The notes under the pieces are model-generated. The model was not told the DNA's origin. It worked only from the letters and a program-made list of their open reading frames with translations, and searched no databases. Below, piece by piece: positions 41,928 to 50,045 of a stretch of DNA of 64,000 nucleotides. Positions within the stretch are counted from its first letter, which is position 1, and each line of letters begins with the position of its first letter. Source of the stretch: Kyrpidia tusciae DSM 2912. GTDB lineage: Bacteria; Bacillota; Bacilli; Kyrpidiales; Kyrpidiaceae. The translations under genes and the position numbers were made by a program. The stretch spans positions 310,001 to 374,000 of the forward strand of contig NC_014098.1 of assembly GCF_000092905.1 (NCBI RefSeq), read 5' to 3'.

Positions 41928-43673
41928 ATGACGGAGCGGGAACTGTTAGATGTGTTGGACACGCCGATCTATTTCATCGACGCAAAGCACGTCGTGGTCT
42001 GGATGAACCGTGCCGCCCAAAATGCGGTTCCAGGGATTGTCAAGGGGATGCCGTGGACTGACGTACAGCCCCGCCTTCCGCGAACCCACATCTTTAGGTT
42101 CCACGAAGTGCAGGTCGGCGGAGAACCCGGTGTAATGGTGGAAGGGACGCCGAGTGCCGATCCGGCGCTTTTGTCCGAGTTGGAACGGCTGCGTCAGGCC
42201 AATGAGGATCTTGAAACTATCCTGGACACGTTGTTTGATGAAGTTTTCGTCACCGATGGAGAAGGGGTGGTCCTGAGGGTCAATACGGCGGCGGAGCAGT
42301 TGTACGGCCTACAAAATTCCGATATCGTTGGACGAACGGTGTTTGACCTTGAGCGGGAACAGGTGTTTTACCCGTCGGTGGCCGCCATGGTTCTTCAGCG
42401 GCGCAGACGCGTGACGGCGCTTCAAGAGACGAAAAACGGCCACCGGCTGGTGGTGACGGGTAGCCCGGTTTTCGATCGCGAAGGGCGGATCGTGCGGATC
42501 GTTTGTTACACCCGGGATCTGACCTCTACCCGGTCATGGCCCTCGGAGGCTGTTCAAGGAGTAGGGCAAGGCGTAGAAATACCCCGGGATTCGGGCCTGG
42601 TGGCGGAGAACCCCGCCATGAAGTCCGTCATGGATCTGATCCGGAGGGTGGCCCCCACCGATGCGACGATTTTGCTGCTCGGGGAAACCGGGGTGGGAAA
42701 GAACCGCCTAGCCCGCTTCATTCACGACCTCAGTTCCCGCCGGGCGAATCCCTTTGTGGAGATCAACTGCGCCAATGTCCCCGAATCCCTCTTCGAGAGT
42801 GAACTATTCGGCTATGAAAGCGGAGCCTTTACCGGTGCTCGGAAGGAAGGCAAGGTCGGCAAGGTCGAGTTGGCCCACGGGGGCACCTTATTCCTCAATG
42901 AGGTGGGGGAGCTGCCTCTTCACGTGCAGGGAAAGATTTTGGACCTCCTTCAGGAACGGACCGTTTCCCGGGTGGGCGGGGTGCACACCCGGAAGGTGGA
43001 TATCCGGATCGTGGCGGCGACAAACAAGGATCTCCGCCAATTGGTGAAAGAAGGGCGGTTCAGGGATGACTTATATTTCCGCCTGAACGTCGTCCCTTTA
43101 ACCATTCCCCCCCTTCGGGAGCGGGGGGAAGATATTTGTACCCTCGCGGAGACCCTGGTTCACCGCTTTTGTGACAAATATCAACTGCCGAGAAAAGCGA
43201 TTCATCCCGACGTCATGGCGTGTTTCCTACATTATGCCTGGCCCGGCAACGTCCGGGAACTGGAGAATGTGATCGAACGGCTGTGCATCATCGTGGAAGA
43301 TGACATCCTGCTTCCGGAACACCTGCCTGAAGAACTTTGGTCATCGAGGGGGACCGAGCGAGGAGAGAAGGACGGGTATCTCGGGACAAAGGGAACGCCG
43401 GACAACGGAGGCCCACCGCCCAAGACTGTCTTCAGCTCTTCGCTGCCGGGGAAGGCGGCTTTCCAGTCGCACTCTTCGCCAGATATTCTTTCCCACGGAT
43501 GGGGCATTCGCCAGGTGTTGGAAGAGGTGGAGCGGGAGCTGTATGCCCGGGCTTTACAACAATACGGAAGCACCTACGCCATCGCAAAACATCTTCGGGT
43601 GAGCCAACCCACGGTGGTGCGGAAGTTGAGACAGTTCGGCCTTTCGGGCGGGAGGGCATTGGATTCTCAATAA
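41928..43673 (+). CDS. sigma-54-dependent activator (PAS-AAA+-Fis, RocR/TyrR-like)
   Basis: This 581-residue enhancer-binding protein has three regions. Its N-terminal sensory part (about 1-215) contains PAS-like DGEGVVLRVNTAAEQLYGL. The AAA+ domain (about 220-460) has Walker A GETGVGKN (252-259) and the sigma-54 contact loop GAFTGA (299-304). Walker B is FLNEVGELP, and RLNVVPLTIPPLRERGEDI follows. A Fis-type HTH ends it (about 550-575; YAIAKHLRVSQPTVVRKLRQFG). Two deviations are visible: Asn324 replaces the usual Walker B Asp, and Walker A ends KN instead of KE. ATG 41928 is preceded by AAGGTG. Its likely targets are the two sigma-54 promoters at 46802 and 46994; PAS points to a small-molecule signal. 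Confidence 0.93.
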   Translation: MTERELLDVLDTPIYFIDAKHVVVWMNRAAQNAVPGIVKGMPWTDVQPRLPRTHIFRFHEVQVGGEPGVMVEGTPSADPALLSELERLRQANEDLETILDTLFDEVFVTDGEGVVLRVNTAAEQLYGLQNSDIVGRTVFDLEREQVFYPSVAAMVLQRRRRVTALQETKNGHRLVVTGSPVFDREGRIVRIVCYTRDLTSTRSWPSEAVQGVGQGVEIPRDSGLVAENPAMKSVMDLIRRVAPTDATILLLGETGVGKNRLARFIHDLSSRRANPFVEINCANVPESLFESELFGYESGAFTGARKEGKVGKVELAHGGTLFLNEVGELPLHVQGKILDLLQERTVSRVGGVHTRKVDIRIVAATNKDLRQLVKEGRFRDDLYFRLNVVPLTIPPLRERGEDICTLAETLVHRFCDKYQLPRKAIHPDVMACFLHYAWPGNVRELENVIERLCIIVEDDILLPEHLPEELWSSRGTERGEKDGYLGTKGTPDNGGPPPKTVFSSSLPGKAAFQSHSSPDILSHGWGIRQVLEEVERELYARALQQYGSTYAIAKHLRVSQPTVVRKLRQFGLSGGRALDSQ

Positions 43674-43771
43674 AGCTTTACACTTGGGACTCCGCCCAGG
43701 AACTGAAGGGTCACGATATGGAACCCAAGCGGAGGCTGTGACCAACGCCCCCGGGACGTGAAGCCGGGCCG

Positions 43772-43799
43772 GGCCGGTTATTCCGACTCCCGACCGGCC
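43772..43799. terminator. hairpin between convergent activator and 5-oxoprolinase operon
   Basis: GGCCGGT (43772-43778) pairs with ACCGGCC (43793-43799). It lies between the two convergent stops and has no T-run. Confidence 0.35.
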
Positions 43800-43817
43800 G
43801 TGCTGGCTTCCGGTTAT

Positions 43818-44078
43818 CTACTTGTCCTCTTTGGGAATCAGGACGGCGATCTCCTGACCGACGTCCACCATTGCTTCATTTTCCACGGAGAAAGCGGCAA
43901 TGATCCCGTCTTCTTCCGCCTGGATCTCATAGAAGTTCTTCATCACTTCCACCAGCCCGATGGTGTCTCCCGACTTCACCGTATCCCCTTCGCGGACGTA
44001 CACGTCCGACTGCGGGTTGGGCCGTCGATAGAATATACCGGGCAAGGGGGAAACGATGCTCTTGCGCGGTCCGGACAT
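43818..44078 (-). CDS. biotin carboxyl carrier-like protein
   Basis: This 86-residue stand-alone biotinyl/lipoyl domain has its attachment Lys47 in VEVMKNFYEIQAEEDG and the usual EGDTVKSGDTIGLVEVMK lead-in. The MKN (not MKM) triplet is the biotin-type variant seen in carriers linked to LamB/YcsF and KipI/KipA genes. It is the last gene of the pxpB-pxpC-pxpA operon, 45 bases after pxpA. No biotin carboxylase gene lies in this window, so its loading partner would be encoded elsewhere, or it serves PxpC, whose family name is biotin-dependent carboxyltransferase-like. The start is ATG 44078 after GGAGGTGTACC. Confidence 0.88.
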   Translation of the reverse strand: MSGPRKSIVSPLPGIFYRRPNPQSDVYVREGDTVKSGDTIGLVEVMKNFYEIQAEEDGIIAAFSVENEAMVDVGQEIAVLIPKEDK

Positions 44079-44123
44079 ACCGGTACACCTCCTTCAGGTT
44101 GCTGCGTTTGCTACGTCGTGTCC

Positions 44124-44888
44124 TCAGGCAGAGGCGCCTTCAAAAGGCCGAATTTCGACGCCGTGTTCCATGAGGTGCCGGCGGATCACCCGGGCCAACT
44201 CCGGGGCGCCGGGCGTGTCACCGTGAATACAAATGCTATCGACCCTAACCGGGATGTCCTCGCCTTCTGCCGTGGTCACCCGTTTCTCCCGAACAGCCCG
44301 CAGAACTCTTTCAGCCGCTTTAACGGGGTCCAGGGCTGTCTCCACCTTCCGGGTGAACAAGATTTTGCCGTCCTCCGCGTACTCCCGGTCGGCGTAAAAC
44401 TCCGCCGCCACCCGCTGGCCCATCTCGTTGGCCACGCGATAGGTGGCGGAGGCCTCCATGCAGTACAGGATGAGGGACGAATCGACCCGCTGAATGGCAT
44501 CGATCACTGCCCGACTGAGATCCTCGTCGTCTGCCATCATCATGTACAAGGCGCCGTGGGGCTTTACATGTTGGACTTTCAACCCGTAAAGAGAGGCGAA
44601 TTCCCGCAGGGCCCCCAGTTGGTAGATGATGTCGTCCTGAACCTCCTGGGGTGTGCAGCGCAGATACCGTCGGCCGAAGCCCACCAAGTCCGGGAATCCG
44701 GCGTGAATCCCCACGGCGACGCCGTGAGCTTTGGCCAATTCTACGGTCCGGCGCATCACGTGAGGGTCTCCGGCGTGAAAGCCGCCCGCCACATTCGCCG
44801 AGGAGATGTACTTCATCATTTCCTCGTCCCGTCCCATGGTCCAGGCCCCAAAGCTTTCTCCCATATCGCAGTTCAGGTCCACCTGCAC
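44124..44888 (-). CDS. pxpA: 5-oxoprolinase subunit A (LamB/YcsF family)
   Basis: This 254-residue protein begins [14 protein letters not shown], the defining LamB/YcsF signature, followed by [43 protein letters not shown] and [13 protein letters not shown]. With PxpB and PxpC it hydrolyses 5-oxoproline (pyroglutamate) to glutamate using ATP. ATG 44888 is the third cistron; PxpC ends 19 bases upstream. The set is transcribed from a sigma-54 promoter at 46802-46818. Confidence 0.95.
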   Translation of the reverse strand: MQVDLNCDMGESFGAWTMGRDEEMMKYISSANVAGGFHAGDPHVMRRTVELAKAHGVAVGIHAGFPDLVGFGRRYLRCTPQEVQDDIIYQLGALREFASLYGLKVQHVKPHGALYMMMADDEDLSRAVIDAIQRVDSSLILYCMEASATYRVANEMGQRVAAEFYADREYAEDGKILFTRKVETALDPVKAAERVLRAVREKRVTTAEGEDIPVRVDSICIHGDTPGAPELARVIRRHLMEHGVEIRPFEGASA

Positions 44889-44906
44889 CGCATAGGCCCC
44901 CTTCTA

Positions 44907-45884
44907 TCAGCTTTGTCGCAAAAACGATTCCACTTCCAGAATCCTCGTCTGCCTCTCCCGGCGCCGGCGCAGGGCCTCGGCCAGATCGATTTCGACGAAT
45001 TTCGCTTTCTGGTTCGTCCGGGTCTGGGCGATGCGATCGAGATCCGCACTGATCACCGTGCCGATGGTGGCGTAGCCCCCTCCCGTCACGGCGTCGTTCA
45101 ACAGGACAATGGGCTCCACGCCGTCCGGGACCTGGATGGAACCGATGGGATACCCGCAGTCGACCACGTTCGACGGGTTGCTGCCGGCCCCGAAGGGCTG
45201 AGGACGATCCACGAATTGTAAACGGATTCCCTTGTATCGATAACCCACGCGGTTGGCCTCGGGGGTGACGGTCCACTCGGCGGCAAAAAACTCCTGTTTA
45301 CTCTCCTCGGTCAGCCGGTGTACGTACAGCCCCGGCACCACGTGGAGCTCCGCTGCCTCGGCAAAATTCGGACGCCATTTCGTGGGTAAGGCGACCCCTT
45401 CCCTGGGCGCTCGGGTTTGCAAGTCCCCCTTCTCGAGCATATCCCCGGCCTTCAAAGCCCGCCCCTCGTAGCCGCCGATGCCGCACAGGGCGTAGGTGGA
45501 ACGGCTGCCCATGACCGGCGGGACTCCAATGCCTCCTTCCACGGCGATGTAGCTGCGGGCTCCTTTTTGCAGCATGCCAAAGGACAGCACGTCCCCGGAC
45601 CGGGCAGCCACCGCCGTCCAGAGAGGGATGGGTTGTCCATTGAGAAAAGCGGGCATGTCGGCTCCGCACACGGCAAATCGAACATTTGCCCGGAATTCCA
45701 GTTCCGGGCCGAGATAAGTCGCCTCCAGGGTCGCCGCGGACGGATCGTTTCCCACCAGCAGATTGGCCACGGTGTGAGAATATTTGTCAAGAGCCCCGGA
45801 AGGTGGGAGGCCAATGCTGTAGTATCCGGGTCTCCCCAAATCCTGCACCGTTGTTGACAGCCCTGGCTTGATCACGCGGATCAT
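44907..45884 (-). CDS. pxpC: 5-oxoprolinase subunit C (KipA/AHS2, biotin-dependent carboxyltransferase-like)
   Basis: This 325-residue protein begins MIRVIKPGLSTTVQDLGRPG, the KipA/AHS2 entry motif, with GLPPSGALDKYSHTVANLLVGN. It also has FAVCGADMPAFLNGQP, GSRSTYALCGIGGYEGRAL and VIVLLNDAVTGGG-like TIGTVISADLDRIAQ elements. It is the PxpB partner. Its start overlaps the pxpB stop by four bases (ATGA), indicating coupled translation. The full length is kept. It lies in the middle of the minus-strand operon. Confidence 0.94.
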   Translation of the reverse strand: MIRVIKPGLSTTVQDLGRPGYYSIGLPPSGALDKYSHTVANLLVGNDPSAATLEATYLGPELEFRANVRFAVCGADMPAFLNGQPIPLWTAVAARSGDVLSFGMLQKGARSYIAVEGGIGVPPVMGSRSTYALCGIGGYEGRALKAGDMLEKGDLQTRAPREGVALPTKWRPNFAEAAELHVVPGLYVHRLTEESKQEFFAAEWTVTPEANRVGYRYKGIRLQFVDRPQPFGAGSNPSNVVDCGYPIGSIQVPDGVEPIVLLNDAVTGGGYATIGTVISADLDRIAQTRTNQKAKFVEIDLAEALRRRRERQTRILEVESFLRQS

Positions 45885-46762
45885 CGCTCCAGCTCTCCTT
45901 TCACGGCCGCGGAGAATCCGGCGGGATCCCGGATGGCGTCGCCCGGGTTAAAGGTGATCTCCCGTATCCGGTATCGGAACGTCCCGTTGTCCACGGTGGC
46001 TCGAATGGCCTCGTACTCCTTCATGTCGATGGGCCGGAACCAGTAAATGTCTCCCGGCCGGGGAAAGACCATGGACTCCCGAAAATCCGGCAGGCGCTGG
46101 TCCCGGTCAAAAATCGGACTTGGGGAGATGCCGAACAATTGATATCCTCCCGCCCCGTCCACCGGGTAGATGGCCACAAAAGCGCCTCCGAATCCAAACG
46201 CCCGGGCCGGAGTATACGTGCGGGGCCGCACGTATTTGGGCACTTCGATCTGCTCCTCCCGGGGTGCGATCTGGAAGCACCAGGGCAGGCCCGGCACAAA
46301 CCCCGTCATAGACACAATGTACGGTGCCCGACACAGAGCTTCGATAAAAGCTTCTGTCGAAGAAAACCCATTGATGCGCGCCGCGTATTCCAAATCTGTC
46401 GAGTTCGGGTCCTGGTGGCGATCCCGGGCCCGCATCAACGCCTCCCGGGTCCAGGGGTCATCGAAGAGGATCGGAAAATCCACCACCCGGGACGTGAGAG
46501 ATACGCGGGCCAAATCGGTGGTGGACCGGTCTGTCGCCTCAAGGTGCCGCAACAAATCCTCGGGGGAGATCACGTCGGGATCGTACCGGACCATGTAAGA
46601 CGCATTGGCCGGGCAGATGTCCAAGACTCCCCGAATATGATGCTCTTGCAGCTCCCGGGTGATGGCCATCACTCGGATGTTCGCTTCCAGGCTCATTTCC
46701 TCGGAGAGTTCGACGAAAATAAATTCATCGCCGCCATAGGTATAACGTGGGGTCGAATGTAT
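45881..46762 (-). CDS. pxpB: 5-oxoprolinase subunit B (KipI/AHS1), irregular start
   Basis: This KipI-like protein has NIRVMAITRELQEHHIRG, SYMVRYDPDVISPEDL, SMTGFVPGLPWC, VPKYVRPRTYTPARA and VAIYPVDGAGGYQLFG. The first ordinary start, ATG 46696, would begin after the first beta strand. In-frame sequence upstream still encodes the expected TYGGDEFIFVELSEEMSLE. In that frame no ATG/GTG/TTG exists before a stop at 46766. The codon best placed after GGAGG (8 bases) is ATA 46762, a very rare start. An ATG at 46769 is in another frame and one base from the ribosome site; one extra G/C in the four-base run 46749-46752 would explain the difference. A frameshift or a non-canonical start is therefore likely. 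Confidence 0.85.
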   Translation of the reverse strand: MHSTPRYTYGGDEFIFVELSEEMSLEANIRVMAITRELQEHHIRGVLDICPANASYMVRYDPDVISPEDLLRHLEATDRSTTDLARVSLTSRVVDFPILFDDPWTREALMRARDRHQDPNSTDLEYAARINGFSSTEAFIEALCRAPYIVSMTGFVPGLPWCFQIAPREEQIEVPKYVRPRTYTPARAFGFGGAFVAIYPVDGAGGYQLFGISPSPIFDRDQRLPDFRESMVFPRPGDIYWFRPIDMKEYEAIRATVDNGTFRYRIREITFNPGDAIRDPAGFSAAVKGELER

Positions 46763-46801
46763 GAGTCATCCCTCCTTCAACTGAGCGATCAAAGAAATCC
46801 C

Positions 46802-46818
46802 GTGCAAAATATATGCCA
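46802..46818 (-). promoter_or_regulatory. sigma-54 promoter of the pxpB-pxpC-pxpA operon
   Basis: The minus strand reads TGGCAT-ATATT-TTGCAC, matching the TGGCAC-N5-TTGCA consensus with correct GG/GC spacing. The start of transcription would be near 46790, about 15 bases before the pxpB ribosome site. Confidence 0.85.
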
Positions 46819-46901
46819 TCTTTGCTTATCCTATCCGGAGAACGCCCGGGCCAGGCTGTGCAGGTGGTCGTCCTCTTTCCGGGGCTTGTCGTTGAGCGGA
46901 T

Positions 46902-46923
46902 TTTGATTCATGCACGAATCAAA
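46902..46923. promoter_or_regulatory. central enhancer palindrome between divergent sigma-54 promoters
   Basis: TTTGATTC-ATGCAC-GAATCAAA has perfect 8-base arms around a 6-base spacer. It lies 70 bases upstream of the gabT -24 box and 83 bases upstream of the pxpB -24 box. A weaker related half-site (GTGCACATATGAATT) follows at about 46936-46950. It is placed as the binding site of a Fis-type activator such as the one at 41928. Confidence 0.75.
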
Positions 46924-46993
46924 CGGAATCCGATCGTGCACATATGAATTGCTCATCCCGGAAACATCGGCCATTCCGGGCTCTCCCCCGCCT

Positions 46994-47009
46994 TGGCATT
47001 CATTTTGCA
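46994..47009 (+). promoter_or_regulatory. sigma-54 promoter of the gabT-gabD operon
   Basis: TGGCAT-TCATT-TTGCA (46994-47009) matches the -24/-12 consensus with GG and GC ten bases apart. Transcription would start near 47020, about 75 bases before the aminotransferase start. Confidence 0.85.
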
Positions 47010-47096
47010 TACCGACATGGCAAGGGCCTGCGGGCAACTGTCAACCCGAGGCCAACCGCGGCCTAGAGCCCGACAAGGGGAAGGGAGCGAGGGAGT

Positions 47097-48458
47097 TTGA
47101 CGCGTCGATTCATTGATTTAAAAACGCCGATCCCGGGCCCAAAGTCTCAGGCGTTGATGGAACGCCGGAAGGCTCGGGTGCCCAGGGGCGTGAGCAACGC
47201 CACACCGATTTTTGTCGATCGGGCGGAAGGCGCCTTGGTGACCGATGTGGACGGAAACACGTTTTTGGATTTTGCAGGAGCGATCGGAACGATGAACGCG
47301 GGTCACCGGCCCCCGGCGGTGGTCAAGGCCCTGCATGAGCAAGTGGACCGGTTTCTGCACACCAGTTTCCACGTGGCCATGTACGAGTCCTACGTGGCCT
47401 TGGCGGAAAAACTGGCGGAATTGACCCCCGGAAACTTTGAAAAGAAGGCAATGTTTCTCAACTCCGGGGCTGAGGCGGTGGAGAATGCGATCAAAATCGC
47501 CCGGCGATACACCGGGCGGCCGGCGGTGGTGTCCTTTACCCGGGGTTTCCACGGCCGGACGTTGATGGGCATGTCCCTCACCAGCAAGGTCAAACCCTAC
47601 AAGTACCAGATGGGACCCTTTGCGCCGATGGTTTACCAGGCACCGTACCCCTACGTGTACCGCAGGCCGGCGGGGATGAGTGAGGAGGAATACACCGATT
47701 CGGTGATCGCCCAGTTCAAAGAATTTTTCTCCGCCGAAGTCTCACCCGAAGAGGTGGCCGCCGTGATTTTTGAGCCCGTTCAGGGGGAGGGCGGCTTCAT
47801 CGTTCCGCCGAAGCGGTTCGTCGATGCGGTGAAGGAGTTCTGCGCCCAGCATCGAATTGTTTTTATTGCGGATGAAATCCAGACCGGCTTTGGGCGCACC
47901 GGGCGGTGGTTTGCCTCGGAGCATTTCGGGTTGGAGCCCGATCTGATCACCGTGTCGAAGTCTTTAGCCGCCGGGCTGCCCATCAGTGGGGTGGTTGGCA
48001 GGGCGGAGATTATGGACGCCGCGGAACCCGGTCAACTCGGGGGGACGTACGGGGGCAGTCCGCTGGGCTGCGCGGCCGCCCTCGGGGTGATTGAAACGAT
48101 GCAACGGGAAAACCTGGTGCAGAAAGCGGAGGTCCTCGGCCGGCAATTGATAGATCGGTTCACCCGGTGGTACGAGCGTTACCCATTGATCGGGGACGTG
48201 CGGGGCCTCGGCGCCATGGCAGCGGTGGAGTTGGTGAGGGATCGCCAGACGAGGGAGCCGGCCAAGGACGAGACGGCCCGGGTGATCCAGGGATCCGTTC
48301 AGCGGGGCGTGTTGTTGATGGGCGCAGGGCTGTACAGTGACGTGATTCGGATTTTGTGCCCCTTGGTGACCACGCCGGAAGAGCTGGACGAAGGGCTCGA
48401 TGTCGTGGAAGAAGCCTTGGCCGAAGTGAGTGGCGCGGTTTCGACTCAACAAGCTTGA
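47097..48458 (+). CDS. gabT: 4-aminobutyrate-type aminotransferase (class III)
   Basis: This 453-residue PLP enzyme has GVSNATPIFVDRAEGALVTD at its N-terminus, LNSGAEAVENAIKIARR for the phosphate, FTRGFHGRTLMGMSLTSK, FEPVQGEGGFIVPP and ADEIQTGFGRTG. The Schiff-base lysine is in TVSKSLAAGLPISGV, and GGTYGGSPLGCAAAL is present. This is the GabT/omega-aminotransferase pattern. It transfers the amino group of GABA or a related omega-amino acid to 2-oxoglutarate. The start is TTG 47097, 9 bases after GGGAG; no better start is in frame. It is driven by the sigma-54 promoter at 46994 and followed after 53 bases by the semialdehyde dehydrogenase gene. Confidence 0.93.
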   Translation: MTRRFIDLKTPIPGPKSQALMERRKARVPRGVSNATPIFVDRAEGALVTDVDGNTFLDFAGAIGTMNAGHRPPAVVKALHEQVDRFLHTSFHVAMYESYVALAEKLAELTPGNFEKKAMFLNSGAEAVENAIKIARRYTGRPAVVSFTRGFHGRTLMGMSLTSKVKPYKYQMGPFAPMVYQAPYPYVYRRPAGMSEEEYTDSVIAQFKEFFSAEVSPEEVAAVIFEPVQGEGGFIVPPKRFVDAVKEFCAQHRIVFIADEIQTGFGRTGRWFASEHFGLEPDLITVSKSLAAGLPISGVVGRAEIMDAAEPGQLGGTYGGSPLGCAAALGVIETMQRENLVQKAEVLGRQLIDRFTRWYERYPLIGDVRGLGAMAAVELVRDRQTREPAKDETARVIQGSVQRGVLLMGAGLYSDVIRILCPLVTTPEELDEGLDVVEEALAEVSGAVSTQQA

Positions 48459-48511
48459 TAAATGGGAAGGGGACGGTTTCGGCCGGTCTCACTCCCTCAG
48501 GAGGTGCGGCC

Positions 48512-49960
48512 ATGCGGCGATACGGATTGTATGTCGATGGGCAGTGGACCCCGGCAGGCAGCGGGAAAACGTTTGAGGTCTACAACCCGGCCACCGGGGA
48601 CGTGGTGGGGGAAGTGGCGGATGCGTCGAAAGAGGATGTCCTTCGGGCCGTGGATGCGGCTCATCGCGCCTTTCCCGATTGGGCGGCGAAGACGGCGAAG
48701 GAGCGCTCGGAGATTCTCCGGCGGGCTTACGATTTGATGGTGGCCAATCTCGACGAGCTGGCGGTCATCATGACCACCGAGCAGGGCAAGCCCTTGGCCG
48801 AAGCCAAGGGAGAGATTCAGTACGCAGCCGATTTTGTCTTGTGGTATTCCGAGGAAGCGAAACGGGTGTACGGCGAAACGATCCCGGCTTCGTTTCCCCA
48901 CAAACGGATCCTGGTCCTGCGCCAACCGGTGGGCGTGGTGGCGGCCATCACGCCGTGGAATTTTCCCGCAGCCATGATCACCCGAAAGATCGCTCCCGCC
49001 TTGGCGGCGGGCTGCACGGTAATCGTCAAACCGGCCAAACAGACGCCGCTCACCGCCTGCCGGCTGGTGGAGATTTTCGAAGAAGCGGGGATGCCTCCGG
49101 GGGTGGTGAACCTGATTACGGGAAGCCGGGCCGCGGAGATCGCCGATACGATGCTCGCCGACGAGCGGGTTCGGAAGATCACCTTCACCGGCTCCACCGA
49201 AGTGGGCAAGCAACTGATGCGCAAAGCGGCGGACACGGTGAAACACATCAGCCTGGAACTCGGAGGACACGCGCCATTCCTGGTCTTTGAAGACGCGGAC
49301 ATTGATGCGGCGGCCCGGGAGGTGGCGGCGAGCAAATTCCGCAATGCCGGCCAGACCTGTGTGTGCACGAACCGGGTGTACGTCCACGAGTCCATCGCCG
49401 AGCCCTTTGCCGCAGCCCTGGCCAAACGAGCGGCGGAGATGAAAGTCGGCAACGGCCTGGAAGAAGGAGTGGTCATCGGGCCTCTCATCGACCGCCAGGC
49501 TGCGGAAAAAGTCGAGGAGCACGTTCGAGATGCGGTCCAGAAGGGGGCCCGGGTGGTGACGGGCGGCCATCGGTTGAGCCGGACCGGCACCAAAGGGGAA
49601 GTGCACTTTTTCGAGCCCACGGTTCTGCTCGACGTCAGTGACGACATGCTGGTTCTCTACGAGGAAACCTTCGGTCCCGTCGCCCCGGTGCAGACCTTCC
49701 GGGATGACGAGGAAGCGGTCCGGAAAGCTAACGACACCCGCTATGGGCTGGCAGCTTACCTGTTCACCCGGGATCTGTCCCGGGCCGTGCGGGTGGCCGA
49801 GAGCCTGGAGTACGGGATTGTCGGCATCAACGATGGTCTGCCTTCCGTCGCCCAAGCTCCTTTTGGCGGTTTCAAGGAGAGCGGCTTGGGCCGGGAGGGC
49901 GGCCGCCACGGGATCGAGGAGTTCCTGGAGATCAAGTACGTGTCCCTGGCGCTCGTCTGA
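48512..49960 (+). CDS. gabD: succinate-semialdehyde dehydrogenase-type ALDH
   Basis: This 482-residue aldehyde dehydrogenase shows PWNFPAAMITRKIAPALAAG and the FTGSTEVGK nucleotide motif. The general base Glu is in LELGGHAPFLVF and the nucleophile Cys in NAGQTCVCTNRVYV; EETFGPVAP and PFGGFKESGLGREGG complete it. The CVC after the nucleophile is shared with succinate-semialdehyde dehydrogenases. With the preceding aminotransferase it would convert GABA to succinate through succinic semialdehyde. ATG 48512 follows AGGAGGTG by 7 bases; the longer frame lies in gabT. Confidence 0.93.
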   Translation: MRRYGLYVDGQWTPAGSGKTFEVYNPATGDVVGEVADASKEDVLRAVDAAHRAFPDWAAKTAKERSEILRRAYDLMVANLDELAVIMTTEQGKPLAEAKGEIQYAADFVLWYSEEAKRVYGETIPASFPHKRILVLRQPVGVVAAITPWNFPAAMITRKIAPALAAGCTVIVKPAKQTPLTACRLVEIFEEAGMPPGVVNLITGSRAAEIADTMLADERVRKITFTGSTEVGKQLMRKAADTVKHISLELGGHAPFLVFEDADIDAAAREVAASKFRNAGQTCVCTNRVYVHESIAEPFAAALAKRAAEMKVGNGLEEGVVIGPLIDRQAAEKVEEHVRDAVQKGARVVTGGHRLSRTGTKGEVHFFEPTVLLDVSDDMLVLYEETFGPVAPVQTFRDDEEAVRKANDTRYGLAAYLFTRDLSRAVRVAESLEYGIVGINDGLPSVAQAPFGGFKESGLGREGGRHGIEEFLEIKYVSLALV

Positions 49961-49983
49961 GGATTGTTTCGCGGTGGGGTTGT

Positions 49984-50014
49984 GGCCGCGGGGGTGTTCA
50001 GCCCCTCTGCGGCC
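49984..50014. terminator. hairpin between convergent gabD and dehydratase gene
   Basis: GGCCGC..GGGG (49984-49994) pairs with CCCC..GCGGCC (50002-50014) with small internal mismatches. It is pyrimidine-rich downstream (TCCCCTTTCTC) on the plus strand and could serve both convergent genes. Confidence 0.5.
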
Positions 50015-50045
50015 GTCCCCTTTCTCGTCCATTTCTTCCCACCCA

